Below are positions 22,601 to 35,289 of a stretch of 64,000 nucleotides of DNA, piece by piece. The notes under the pieces were generated by a model, which was not told where the DNA came from, made no database searches, and saw nothing but the letters and a program-made list of their open reading frames with translations. How positions within the stretch are numbered: the stretch's first letter is position 1; the number at the start of each line of letters is the position of its first letter. The DNA comes from Symsagittifera roscoffensis. Taxonomy: Eukaryota > Xenacoelomorpha > Acoela > Convolutidae. The stretch spans positions 10,758,386-10,822,385 of the forward strand of contig NC_087063.1 of NCBI RefSeq assembly GCF_963678635.1. Direction: 5' to 3'. Position numbers and translations under genes: made by a program.

Positions 22601-25199
22601 CGGTAGCTCGATTCCATTTGCGACCTTTAAAAATTTTCGGCTAGTTTAGATTTTTCTGCTTAGTTTTGTCTACCGAATACGGCAGAAAATTTTTTTTGGA
22701 TAACTTGGCTTCTTCATAGATTTTCCAAAGATCTTTGTAGAATTTCTAATCGTGCAGACATTTTTGTTCAGGTATTTTAAGCTTTTGTTGCAGTTTTTAT
22801 TCGGAAAGACGATTTTTTGAACTTTTTTCGTTTTTTCCGTTTGATTTTAATCATATTCATTCATATTTGTATCGCAAGTATTGCGAAGCTCAGCTTCACC
22901 TACTGCGTTTTCATGAATTCTTTTTTTATCTGCTGGCCTTGTGTCTGCTCAAAAAATCTCGGCTTAGTTGTCTTGTAACAAATTTTTTCTGGTTTTTCAA
23001 ACAAACTTTATTGAAGTTACCAATGCAAGTGTTCTTCCTTGGACTGAAAACTTTAAACTTTTTTTTCTGCTCAGCTTGTCTGCTCAAAAAGTGCTTAATT
23101 TTTCTTTATCTTTTTTTGCTAATGCAATATTCAAATGTCTGTTATTTTTACGTAAAGTGAACTTCTACCGAGACTTACAAAAATTTAAACATTGTAGACC
23201 TAGTTTTTTCAAATTTTTTAAAAATTTTTTGAGATGTTTTTTTATGTTTTCGTTGTATTGGAAAGCTCCGTTTCGCCTCTGTCTGTTTTCACCAACTCTG
23301 ATTTCAGCATATCATGTTTTTTTTTTTTTCTTTTTATTCGGCTTGAAAGAGTCCGGATTTTAATCTATCGGCTTAGCGGCATTTTATATAGGTTGATAAT
23401 TTTTTTCACGCAAAGGTCCTAAAATTTGACCACATTCAAACTTATGCTTCCCGGCTTGGCTTGTTAGTTCAGTTCGTATCCTTTGTGGAAAGCAAATGAA
23501 CTCCACTTTTGAGGAGAAAAAGTGTGAAAATCACAAAAAAGGTGGTGAACTTCTAATTTTGAAAGAGGATTTTAATTCTTAGATTTCCAAGCGGAATAAA
23601 CAACTGTCTTCTGATCCAGCTTTGTAAAATTGAGCTTTGTAAAATTTCAATCATAATTGGTTCTTGAGAAAAGCTCTGAGTCAAAATTATATTTTTTAAC
23701 TTCGTAGATTAATTTTTTTCAGAAATCAAATGGTCATTATTCATTTTTTCTGTTATCTTGCGTGCATTGACTCTATTCCAACTGTCTGTTGGCTATGTTT
23801 GTGTTGTATCGCAAGTGGTGGGAAGTTTTGCATCGCCTCCGTAAAAAGAACTTTCGTTTTCTTGTACATAATTCTTTTTACTTTCGAAAATTTGATTTAG
23901 ACTGTGGGTCAATTTTGGGGTCCAATTAGGGTGTCAAATTTTGGGGACCTTTTAGGGGGTCAAGGCATGAAAAATCAATTTTCTGACAGTGGCTTGGAAT
24001 GGTGCGGTATGAACCGTCCACCCATCAAACGCCCTTTAAATCCGCAACCACCAGTCTTCAACAACAGCACCAGGAGAAAAGAAAGGAAAAAAAGAAAATA
24101 AAAAAAAAGATTTTCATGGATTTTTGTGGCCTAGAAAAGTCAATTATAAATGGTTTTTAAATATTGAATGGGTCATGAATGGGCCATGAAAATCAAATGG
24201 TTGAATGGGTCATGAAAATCGATTTCATGGGTTAAGTTTTTGCCGATATAATCCATTAAACGATTATTATGATCGATTATTTCCCATGAAACTCTTGTGC
24301 GACTACGGATGGCATGTACTCTTACTTTTTCTAAAACCAATACTTCCGATACAATTCTCTCAACTGCATCGGGTTTTGGAATATTGACCTAAAAGTTTTC
24401 AAATGTTCATTTCCTTCTGAAAAAATTTTTCTGCTTCTGACACAGCCTTACTAGATAACACATTATTCTAATTTGACACGTTTCCTTCTTTTTATTGCAT
24501 TGCTGGCTTGAAATGTGAAGCAACAAGGGGCTAGGAAATGTCTGAAAATATCAATTTTGAAATGGAAATTACTTGGCGGTTGTTTCAAAGGGTTTGAACA
24601 AGCGTGAGCTAATGGTACTAATACTGATGAGATAAAAACAATTCTCTAAGGGTCTTCGAAAGTGATTCACATATAAATGTTGCTTTCAGTTTTTTAAAAG
24701 GGCAAATTTGTGGGGCATATAACGATAAATGAAATTACAAAAAGAAAACATTGGCTTCTTTGTAATTGAAATTTTCAGACAGGTTTGTTCTCTTTTGTTT
24801 CTGTTTTGAATCAACAACAAATGTTTTAAGAACCATACAATTAAACTCGAATGAGCTGTATTTAAGTGAATCTCTCAGCAAAAATAAACTGAAGAAAAAA
24901 AACGACAAAATTACACAAGCTCCGCCTTTTATACTTTTCCTGAGTAGAAAATTTAATTTTAACCAGATCAGTTTAATCAAAACTCAGCTAAATTTTATTC
25001 ATAATTAGCATTTTTGCAAAAATACGCTATTTTTTATCAAGATGTGAAAACATTTTTGCTGGTAGAAACAAACACACGATTACTTTCTTTATTCACTTTG
25101 ATGCATTGCTTCTTACTTGGGTAAATAAAACTGGAGAAATGTATTTATTGTGTTGGTGAGCTCAAAATTTATTGCGGAAATATTTGATCCGATTTTGTA
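22601..25199. other. Non-coding, with decayed family E-type tails
   Basis: No gene supported. E-type tails occur at 22870-22907 (TTGCGAAGCTCAGCTTCACC), near 23258-23282 (CTCCGTTTCGCCTCTGTC) and at 23808-23852 (TATCGCAAGTGGTGGGAAG). A short direct repeat of AATGGGTCATGAA lies at 24166-24235, and G-rich words at 23905-23965. Frames here are T-rich and hydrophobic by composition. Confidence 0.5.
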
Positions 25200-26100
25200 T
25201 CCCGCCTCCTGGTAAACTTCCGCTCAGCACAGAAGTGCCCTCAAATCGCCCCACTCTTTCTCCCTCGAACTCTGTGTGAAAACATTCCGCCGACATCCTT
25301 ATTCGATATGACCAAATTTCCGACAATCACCAGTCCTTTCTATCAGTTTTTAAGTTATTTTATTGTTCCGCCTTTCGAAGAAAGTGAGAATTATATATGC
25401 TTGGTTTTTTTTCAATATTCAGACAATTTTAGAAAGAGAGTTGACGGCGTGTGGGTATCGATCCGGAAATTTTTGGATTGCAAAACGAATATGCATGTTA
25501 CTATTTTTCGTATCAGTAGTTTTGCTTTTTGGATAAGGTCTTAGAAACTTTTCTAAACATTATTTTTTCCATGTTTAATTGATAAAAAATTAAAAATGAA
25601 TTAAAATTTATTTTGTGAAACGCAATTTTAAAAAGAGATCCTCAGAAGTTTTGCGTTTTTGAAAAAAAATGATTGTTCTGGTTACCGCAGATGGTAACAA
25701 GAACCGTACCCCTAAGCTCCAACATCTTAATTCGAAACTGATTCTAGGACTATGAAAACAGCTCGTCCCATTGTAAAAATTCTTAAAATTATATCAGCTT
25801 CTATTGAAGGAGCTAAGAAGGGGTGGTGGTGGTCTTGGTGGTAGCGGTGTTGTTTGGGGTGAGGCAAGGGGGGGGGGGGGGGGTAATTGGACGTCAGATA
25901 GGAGAGAAGATTGAAAATAGCAGGACATCAGAGGCATCAAATTGGATTAGAGTGGGGGTTAGACTTTCAATCCCACCATTAATCCTTACCCCGTGTCATG
26001 TATCCTTTTTTATTGGATGGCCCATTACTGGCCGCCACCTCCACTCCCCCGAGCCCACTTGAATTCTGTTCACTCTAATTCAAACTCTTCTCTCATCTCT
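25200..26100. other. Less AT-rich unique island with a 16-G run
   Basis: Balanced base composition at 25200-25330 and 25800-26060 contrasts with the surroundings. It contains GGTGGTGGTGG, a run of 16 G at 25868-25883, and C-rich words later (CCACCTCCACTCCCCCGAG). I found no supported frame or splice structure; a regulatory region or missed 5' exon is possible but unproven. Confidence 0.4.
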
Positions 26101-28500
26101 TTTATATCAATTACAGCAAGTAATATTTATTCTATTCGATTCCCACACAGAACACAATCTGCTATCTGATCGGAATTGGCTGCCACTTTTATTGAATCTG
26201 CAACGCTTTCAAAAACTCAATCAGTTCAGCTCTCAGATTCCATTTTTCAGAATTTACTTTTTTCTCTTATAATTAAAGCTAATCAGAATAATTTATTGGA
26301 TTATAATTAAAAATTTGCTTTTTGATACATACTTTTTCGATTCGTATTTCTGGCAAAGTTCGCAAGCATTATTAGTGTTGTTCCGCCCAATAGTTCAGAA
26401 GTGTTATGGAATTTATAACAGAAAGTTTTTCTGCTACACTTACGGTTGGACATACATGGTACGTAAGATATTATACATAAACTTTTTAGTACTGAATTCG
26501 GTTGTAAAATAGAAGCGCAATTTTTTCGACGTTGAGCAAAAAAACTATCTAAAAACTTTTGCTCTCAAACCAGAAATCAGCGTAATAAACCCATATTTAA
26601 TTCGTAACCTATCAAACCATAACTTATGTTAACTTACTATTTCATCCAGCAATTACAAGAGCTGAATTTTGTTTCGAGTTTTTTCCTTGTAAGTTTTTAG
26701 TTGAATTTTAAGCTAGCTTAGAAGTTTTATAAAAATGAAGATGAAAAAAATTGTGATAACTTGAAGGCCAAGTGAAAAACTCCCGCAACAAGTAAACGCA
26801 GAAAAATTCAAATTTTGATTTTCAAATTTTCGAGTTACCAACGCTGCATTTCATGCTCTAGCTAAGTAAATCAATACTCCATTTGAAAAAACTTAAAATA
26901 GTAGTGAAATAACAAACTGCAAACTATTTAATTTTTCCTCAAAACCTTACATGCGAGTAATTTTTTTGTTTTTCAGTGCGATAGTAAGAAAGTGGTTTCG
27001 AACCTAAATTATAAAATCAAGTACAAAATAAATCATGCATAATCAAATATTACCTCTACAAAGTGTAATCAATTTTTTTGTGTGCAACGTTTTACATTAA
27101 GTTTTAACTTGTTTTTGCTTTAGAAAAACCACCATTCTTATATTTCATTTTCATGATTTTCATTTCGTTGTTTACATCGATGCAAATATTGACACTAACT
27201 AATTTTAGCTTCCTATTTTGCTGGTTCAACGTCAGCAGCATTTAAGTACGGATTAAGAACCAGTGTCTCACTCTCTTGTGACTGCAATCCTAATGCTTTT
27301 ATTCTCTGAGATACACTAGCCACGATTATAATCCAACTTGCTCTATCCACACCAGGTATCTTTTAGCTTTTTCGCTTTCTTATAAAATCACTGGTTGTTT
27401 TTTGCTTTCTTATAAAATCATTACTTGTTTTTTTTTGCAGAAATTGGTTTTAATCTCTGGCAAAAACAGCGCAAAACAAACAATAGTCGCTTTAATTTTT
27501 TAGTATTTGCATACCTGCAGATTTTCAACATATTTTAATGTCACCCATAGGTTAAGAGTATCTAAATTGTAATCCAAATTGAGTAAGTTGACACAGAAAA
27601 TAATTTTTTGTCTGATAAAAAATATGGTAAATGGAAATTCGCAGAACTGCGGATCTGTAATTCTCTAACAGCCTTAAATAAAAGAAACCTAAAATATATT
27701 TCATGATGAGACTTGTTTCAAAGATTTTGGCAAGAATCAGTTTAAATTGGGACTTCCAAGGCTCAAGTTTACAAGTGAAGTATGTATCGTATTTTTCGGA
27801 AAGACACCAACTATATATATTCAAGATTATTGTCTAATTTGGAATGGTTTGAAGCTCCTCAGCCGTTATTCATACATCTGAAAAACACCGATTGACCATC
27901 ATCAATGCATTCCAAAACACAAAGAGGATGAGAGTGCATGGAGTGTTTTCCAATGATAAAATACAAACTTTGCTTCTCAACTGAGCCTCGGAAATTTCAA
28001 CTCAGATTGCGCCTTCTAAAATTTATATATTTTTTCCACTGATAATTTGTTGTTCGCCAGCCATAATTTTCAGCAACCTAATATACCTACGTTCATTTCA
28101 ACCTTTTGAGATGCTTTAATTTCCCTATATTAGAAACTAAAATCGAAAGAATTTTTCTAGGAAAAGACCCTATATGTTTTTTTTTGCTAATCGTGACAGT
28201 AAAAAAAGAATCATTCGGAGCTTTTACGCAATTCAAAATCTAATGTGTTGCACTTTAACTGGTTCAAAATAGGGTTGATATTTAGTCCGGGTCAGCTTAA
28301 ATAACTTTTTAAATGAGATTTGGTGTTCTGGATTAACTTGGATTGACAAAACTTTGACGAATTTTTAATATCCTCTGGAAAATCACTGACTCAAAGCCGC
28401 AAAAACAATTTTTTCGAGCTTCCATCATTCTCAGGAATCCCTGCATCCTATTCTCACTAAAACTGTTTTTTTTTTGTAAATACTTTCCTATGCGCTATAC
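26101..28500. other. No recognisable gene
   Basis: AT-rich. At 27373-27430 a ~31-bp unit (CTTTCTTATAAAATCA core) is present twice in tandem. Nothing else supported. Confidence 0.45.
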
Positions 28501-28508
28501 TTTTGTCG

Positions 28509-28775
28509 GTTTTCGAACAAGCTGAACGAGAATCTAATGTTCAAATAACTTTTGTAATTGGTCTAACAACGAGAGCTCGCTTGAAACAAGATGGTATTAT
28601 AAAGTTGAAACCCGAGACAGCTCTGTTGTTACTCGTCTACCGAAAACAATTTTATAAATGTGATCTGAAATTTGGATGTAAGCAGCGTTTGTTGTTGAGA
28701 AGAAGTGCGTGTGTGAGATTTTCTTTGCATGTTTTTTTTATGAGAGCTAGCTACCATAATACTGGGGAACATTAG
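28509..28775 (+). other. Unidentified open frame, weak coding candidate
   Basis: About 88 codons with mixed, protein-like composition (VFEQAERESNVQITFVIGLT near the start) in a locally less AT-rich patch. The patch lacks the long T or A runs of its neighbours. No domain, splice sites or repeat relationship recognised. It could be a short exon, a relic or chance. Confidence 0.2.
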
Positions 28776-31050
28776 AACAAAAAACCCGAAACAAACTTCA
28801 TGACGATTGTTTTGATTACTTTTGTTTTAGAAAGTTTTCAAACTCTTCAAACATCGTAGAAAAAACCAAATCAAAGGCTAAAATTACACAGGTGTTTTTG
28901 TTCAAATTGCTGTTGAATTACTAGAAAAAAATTGAAACATGAAACTTTCATGAGTTTGAAACTCATATACGGTATCGGAATTAAATTGACCAAAATTATT
29001 TCAAACAAATACATTTATGAGAGCAAGTGTCTTGCAATCGGAAAATAGACTTTTTTTTGTACGCAACTTTTCATACAAGAAGTTGCTCCTGCTTCAATAG
29101 TCAACCTTATGAACTTCCAGGTAACGCGATAGTTTTTTCACTCCAAAGTCTGGGGTTCGAGTCTCGTTTTTTAAGTATGTATAAAAAAATTTCGGAAAGT
29201 TGTGAGTCTTTTTCGGAAAATTTAAATTTAAATTGCCACATCACTGAATTTTCGCATGCTGTAAGCAAACTTTGTTCATTGTAGTTTCACAGGTCCGTTG
29301 CTGTTTTAGCATTCAAATTGTTGGTCCTAGGCTATTTCAATGTTGCTGGTCCGTTGCTTTTTTAAAATTCACTTGTCTAATTTGGTATGTTTTTCTGAAA
29401 TTTTTTTAAAATAAAACAGGTTTTTTTACGCTTGCGATTTAGTCAGCGCTGTCCAACCGGAATATAGACTTTTTTGAGTAAACAACTAGTTTAACAAAAT
29501 CAATTGAATCACTTATGAGGATGACAAGCTCAATTTCAAGAAAAATCAACTTTAACTATCGCATGCAAGGATACTAGTTGCTACTGCATGCTGTATCTAG
29601 AACTCATACTATTGTATGTATAATTTTGTAATTTTGATATTAATTTTCTGCTGAGGTTTTTTCGGTTTAATCGTTGTCGACTTAAGCTAGATTAAAATTT
29701 TCATTGCTCATCTTTCTATAATAAGCCTGCTCGCTTGCTTTACTCGCTCAAAATTAGATTGTAACTAAAATTTCAAACCGGTTTTTTTGACACCGGGACA
29801 ACTTTATACGCTTGCGGTTAGCAAGCGCTATCAAATCAGAATATATTTTTTTCTGGTTACCTACAAGTTCAATAGAATCACTTGAAAACTTTAACTGTGA
29901 TTCAAACAAAATCAAAAGTTAGACAAAAACTTGCGCATGTGACTAAAAATCAACACATCACCTGCCTATAAAAACAAAGGTCAATGGTATAAATCCGGCC
30001 AGGACCTGATTTTTTGTAAACTGAAAGTTGTCCGCGCGTCGAAAAACTTTTGTTAGTCTGCTTTTTTATCCGCATAGTTACTGCAGCACCAAAATTGCCT
30101 AAAATTTGGACATTTTTTACTCAAAAGTTTATTTTTTTATCAAACTGGAATACCAAACCGCAGGTTTTTGAGTTTTGTTTTGGGCAAGTAATTGAGTTCC
30201 AAAATATTTTGCTTTTTAAAATTTTTTTCCTTCTGTTCACATAAGTTTTTGAAATTGTTGTCTTTATAAAATCGAGGAATGTTCTGTACATTTAGTGCAG
30301 TGGTACCATCAATGCTTGACACGAAAAATCTCAGAATTTCGATTTCGGTCGGGACCTGTTTTTTCATCGAAACTGAACATTGAAACTGAAAATTTCGTGT
30401 CTGCTAAACTTTGTCCGTTTAAGTCCCGCAAAAAGGTTTGATTGCTTTTTAGCATTGTGAAAGTTTTTTGTAAAAATTCCTGTTATACAATTTTTTTTGT
30501 TTCAGGAATTTTTGTCCTTTTTTGCAATTTTCATGATTTTTTAAACTTCAGTTTTTGATTTCTCTTTTCATTTCCGGTAATCATAGTCATTCGTTTGTGT
30601 ATCGCAGTGATGCGAAGTTTGGCTTCACCTCTGCCTAAAATTATGTGAAACTGTGTTTTTTCACATAACTGAGTTTTTTAAATCGCACTGAAAAATTATT
30701 TCACTTTTTTTAAAAGTTTTAAATTTCCAAACCGAAAAACAGGTATCCGAAAACATGTTTTCGTTGACTAACAGCCTACTCCCATGTGTGCTTGCATGAA
30801 CAATCAGTCTCTTTTTAGCTCGCCACATTGTCGACATCCTTCGAAAAAGTCTATGTATTAAGTCAAAGGAATATTTGACCCATAAACTTGGATATTTTTC
30901 GTATTCTCATAAATCAATCTCTCAAATGTGAGATTTTGAGTTCAATGAAACTAATGGCCTTAGGAAGCTCCTCTGCGTCAGCGCGTAAGCTCAATATTTT
31001 TTCCACAAGAACCCAAATTTTGAAAATTTGAGTAAATTCCAAATTTTGCA
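28776..31050. other. Non-coding, with repeat scraps
   Basis: Holds a B-box-like word near 29155 (GGGGTTCGAGTC), an internal family B fragment on the minus strand at 29725-29815 (GCTTTACTCGCTC, then TTTCAAACCGG), and a family E-type tail at 30598-30636 (GATGCGAAGTTTGGCTTCACC split over the site). No gene supported. Confidence 0.5.
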
Positions 31051-31053
31051 AAT

Positions 31054-31311
31054 TTGACTGTTTTCGAAAAATTTTATGATTTATTGACTGCACTTCTCAA
31101 AATCTACCCTATCAACTCTGAAGTTGAGTGCCCAATCGAGAAAGCCGCTTTTGGGAATCTTCGCTGCTTAAGCGGCAATGATTTAATTGTGTCAGAAGAA
31201 AAGTTATTATCGGAATGTCACCTTTATGAAACCTTGCTTGACTGTTTTATAAGTTTTTTGACTCTCCTTATGCAGTTGCAATTATCTTTTCATATTCGTT
31301 TTTTCTTATAG
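31054..31311 (+). other. Unidentified open frame, weak coding candidate
   Basis: Eighty-five codons; the middle (residues ~20-60: YPINSEVECPIEKAAFGNLR, LSGNDLIVSEEK) has balanced composition and three cysteines, unlike the low-complexity frames nearby. The C-terminal part is hydrophobic. No family recognised, no clear acceptor or donor. Confidence 0.25.
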
Positions 31312-31800
31312 TCTCCAGAAATTAACATGAGTTTTTGGATGAAGTAGTTAAGAGAGGTGGTGATTGGATTGGCGTAATTCTTAAATATTCAAGAGTATTA
31401 CTAATCGTTGAATTTAAATGAAATCACACCGGTGTCTTTATTTTGTTAACAAAGTTGTCGTTAAGTTTGATATTGTGCTTGAATAGGCGTGACATTCTGC
31501 TTGAAGTTTTCATTTGGCTGATTCTGTTTTGTTTTTAAATACTTTGCTTACTATTTATTTTCAATTTTTTAATAAAAAAACTGAAAAAAAAAAAGATTTT
31601 GTTTTTAATCAAATAAAGAATGAAAGTTTTTATTTGCAAGTTCTTCCAGCTAAATGTTTTGCTTTCTGAGTCTTGAATTCTTTTTGATTGGAAATAAGCA
31701 AATATGAATAATTAGTTATTTCTTCCCTTTGATTTTGCAAAAATCTTTTATTACAGTTTTTCCGGGAAAAATTCCAGTATTTTTTTCTCATTTTAAGTAT

Positions 31801-32277
31801 TGTTCTGACCATTGAAATTGGAGTGAAACTTTTTATTCGGGTATGTTTTAGTTTTTCTTTTTTTTTGGTTTCCATGCAAAACGAGGTATACAAATAATCA
31901 TCGGAATGAGTCAAATTATATATCGAAATGACCTTTTTTCAGTCGTCAATCGAATGAAGTTAAAACATTTTTTAAGATTATTTCCATTGTTGAGAAAAGT
32001 TGTTTTTCGATTTCATATTCGAACTAGAAAGCAATAAAGTAACGCTCCTTACATGAAAACTTAAGTTCGCTGTTTAGGGTACAAAAGACTTGTTTCACCT
32101 AAAGAATTCCAGTTTTGCAAGTTTCGATTAGCGCTCCTTTGGCATTAAAGGTTTTCTGCTGAAGAAAACTTTCTCGTTTTCTTTTCACTTTTTTTTTGCT
32201 TTCTTGTAAAACTTTTTCAGCAGTTTTTACGAATATGGTCGAAACATTTTGCGCTACTTGCACAAGAACCGGCTATG
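31801..32277 (+). repeat. Family B element, near full length
   Basis: Starts TGTTCTGACCATTGAAATTG and ends GGTCGAAACATTTTGCGC, TACTTGCACAAG, CCGGCTATG. It keeps ATTCGGGTATGTTTTAG near the start and CAGTCGTCAATCGAATG in the first third. Confidence 0.7.
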
Positions 32278-32524
32278 TTTGTTTTAGTTTATTTTTATGT
32301 GTTTCTTGTTTATACTCAAAAAAATGAGAATATATTAGCCTGAATTGAAAAAGAAATAGTTTAGAACAAAATTAAACCTGAATGAAGCTTTCATTTAAAT
32401 TAATTTTGATCAGCCATTCGTGTCAATTTGAAAACAACAATTAATTTTTAGAAATTCGACATTTTTTAAAGTTTTTTCCGCTGGTGAGTTGGCTACAATA
32501 TTTTAGACTTTTTGCCCAAAATTC

Positions 32525-32692
32525 TCAATTTTTTAGTCTTATTGGACTTGTTCATGCACCGAAAAACGAACTCTTTTTTTTAGGTTTTTATTCCTAGTTT
32601 TTTTCAGTCAACCAAACAAGGTTGTTTTCGTCTTTTTCACAGATTGAAAAATACGGCAGCGAGCATTCATTTAATCCTATAAAAACAAATAT
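32525..32692 (+). repeat. Family H repeat, copy 1
   Basis: About 165 bp from TTTTTAGTCTTATTGGACTT through ATGCACCGAAAAACGA to GGCAGCGAGCATTCATTTAA. A closely similar copy in the same direction lies at 35118-35283. The two copies flank the signal-peptide exon. The repeat type is unknown. Confidence 0.65.
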
Positions 32693-33399
32693 CCAGCAGG
32701 AAATATCAAATTTCGGATGTTTTTCCGCGCTTTGTTGTGATTACAGTTTACGTGGTGGAATTGAACTTAGGTCATTTTATGGAGTAGTTTTCATTATACG
32801 TCCGTTATAAACCGAGATTTAGCGCGGACTAATCCGACATTAGCTGAAAAAGTGGAATTCGTTTCAGACACAAGATGCACTGAAGAACTGAAGTCAGAAA
32901 TGGAACAGCGGTTGAGTAAAAAATAATCGATGTGTTCATTATTCAACCAACTGAAAAATTGCATCTATCTTCTCTCACAGGTAACTAAAGTCATTACAGC
33001 TTATTTTGAGAGAAGTGGAAATATAACACATTTCGGTATAATGACGATTTATTCTTTATTTCTCATATTTGATGAGTTAAAGTTAAGTCTTTTCTGAAGT
33101 ACCTGTTTTCAAATCATCATCCGCGACCATTTAGCTCTGATTACTGCATTTTATGAATTTCTATTGCTGATCTTCATCCTTTTTGTTTCTTCTTTTGCAA
33201 AGGTAAATTTGGACAAATTAGAATTTTTATCACTTTTTTATCAAGCATATTTCACCTATCTTTTCTATTTGGTCCATCGAATATGGGAGTATAATAGCTG
33301 TTTGATGAATATATTCAACTTAAGTGTGAGTAGTATAGCTATATGGTGCCGGTAGCAGTATCATTGAGTTCCTTTTTTTTAAAGCAGACTTGAAAAGCA

Positions 33400-34775
33400 G
33401 TTAATGCAATTTATTCACGATTGATCTCATTAATATTCGACAGCAGTAAGGGCTTTTCCATATTCTCGCACATGCAGCCCTGCAGAGCCCTTCTAGTACC
33501 CGTCAACTAGTACCCGTCAAAATCATGCCACCCCCTATACACTTCTTATACAAAGTATAAGTATCCCTCTCTCTTTCTACTGAATCAAACCACCTACTAT
33601 CCATCATTATTACCATACACTATACCATGCGCAACTTCATTCTTTTATCCAAGCTTGGGATATTATTCTGATTTTACCAAGCAACCCTCTACCGAACGCC
33701 CTGCCCTGTGTGCTACAGACACCATCGAACTAAAACAGGCGTACTTGAATTAAATTCACTGTTTAAAACAACTACTCATTGTTGAACAATTTGCGCAGCT
33801 CTATTATATTAAAACCCTATTCTTTTTGTCTGCGTATTGTCGCGCAGCTTCTTTTCACTTTTTACCATAATTTCACAGTCAAACATATAAAGCTTACCTA
33901 ATTTATATGTAATAAAACCTTTGACGTGCAAACCCAGATACCGACCTGTTTTTTACCTCAACTTGCTACGGATGTTTTCATTTAATTTTAAATGATTGAT
34001 TTGCCAAATCCTCTGTCAATTCAAAACTGATCAAAAAACTTTTTTCTGTGAAAATTGTTCTTTGAAAAACGTTTTAAAAATTTTATTCGACAACTGTGCT
34101 TAAGTTTTGCTGACTAAAATGAAAGTTAAATCGTAATTTTTGAAAAAATATAAAGAAAATATAAAAAATACAAAGAAGTGCTCTGTTTTAGGAAAAATTG
34201 ATAGTGGGAAGGAAAACAACAATTGACTGACTGTTGATGTCAAAACTTGGCTTCCAGCTCGGCTATTTCAAAATCAATTCACTGTTATATACATCGAATG
34301 ACTCTATTGTTTTAAACTCACCTCCCAAAATATTCAATATAGTTCACATTTATCGCATTTTCAATTTTTTTATTCATCATTTATTATTCGTTACCCACTT
34401 ATGAATAATATTTTCACCACTTTATTCTCAAGTTATATGGCATGAAAAACAGGGTAAATAAAAACAAAAAGACTGCTAGCCCAATAGAATATTTGACCTT
34501 ATTATTTTCCCTTTTTTCGACCACAATTATATCGCCCGTCAGTTCATTGTATTGGATGGATATCTTTATTTTTAGTTTGTTAAATGATCTTTTCTCTAAA
34601 TTTGTTTAACAATGACTGATTGTTCGCTTGCCCTGCTCTCATTTTCGGGTTTTTGTTGGTATGTTTTGCTGATTGTGTAACCTGTTACGTAACACTCCAA
34701 AATTGCATCATCAGTTTACTTTTCTTTCACTTATACTTCCTTCTCAACACGCGTGAACGCAAACAAGAGAAGAAG
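33400..34775 (+). other. Unique flank upstream of the signal-peptide exon
   Basis: This stretch is poorer in homopolymers than its neighbours, with C-rich patches (33470-33540, 33690-33725) and no copy of families A to H that I could see. It may hold the promoter and 5' UTR of the exon at 34776. No TATA box or start site can be fixed from the sequence. Confidence 0.3.
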
Positions 34776-34884
34776 ATGATGAAGAAGAGATTTCACGTGG
34801 AGATCATCACTTCTCCCTCCCATTTTCTCCTCCTCCTTCTTCTCCTGCTCTGCTGTTCGCCTCTGGTCGTCTGCCAAAAAACAG
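34776..34884 (+). CDS. Candidate first coding exon: signal peptide of a secreted or membrane protein
   Basis: ATG ATG at 34776-34781 opens a frame with a basic start (MMKKR), a polar stretch, an eight-leucine core and CCSPLVVCQKT, a classical signal-peptide layout with likely cleavage near VVC/QKT. The exon ends at ACAG followed by GTAAGT (34885-34890), a consensus splice donor in phase 1, so 36 codons plus one base are encoded. An A at position -3 suits initiation. The local codon pattern (CTC CTC CTC CTT CTT CTC CTG CTC) is C-rich, unlike the flanks. Nothing identifies the mature protein. Partner exons are not visible, so the rest probably lies past the window across a long intron. An in-frame extension upstream to 34620 exists but lacks signal-peptide logic. 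Confidence 0.5.
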
Positions 34885-35117
34885 GTAAGTCCCAATTAAG
34901 CCCTTAATTGGCTATTCGACTTGCCTTCTTTTATTCGACATGTTTCTAGGTGAGGCACCATAGGCGCTGAAAGACATAGCAGAGATTAGCTTATGTCCCT
35001 GGAGTCGTTCTTCAGGCTATAAATAAACTAAGAATACTTATATTTCGGCTGCCAACAACCAAAAAAAAACAGGAAAACTCCTTGATAAATTCTATGCATA
35101 ATATAGTTTTTGGTATT

Positions 35118-35283
35118 TTAAAATTTTTAGTCTTATTGGACTTGTTTATGCACCGAAAAACGAGCTCCATTTTTAGGTTTTTGCTCCTAGTTTTTTTTTC
35201 AGTCAACTAAACTGAGGGTTGTTTTCGTCTTTTTCATAGATTGAAAATTACGGCAGCGAGCATTCATTTAATCCTAGAAAAAA
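35118..35283 (+). repeat. Family H repeat, copy 2
   Basis: Direct copy of 32525-32692 (shared blocks TTTTTAGTCTTATTGGACTT, TGCACCGAAAAACGA, GGTTGTTTTCGTCTTTTTCA, CGGCAGCGAGCATTCATTTA), with small indels. It starts about 230 bp after the signal-peptide exon's donor site. Confidence 0.65.
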
Positions 35284-35289
35284 AATTTT

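Noticed and set aside
22205-22649. Open frames spanning 22205-22649
   Set aside because: They cross the 200-N gap and carry no information.
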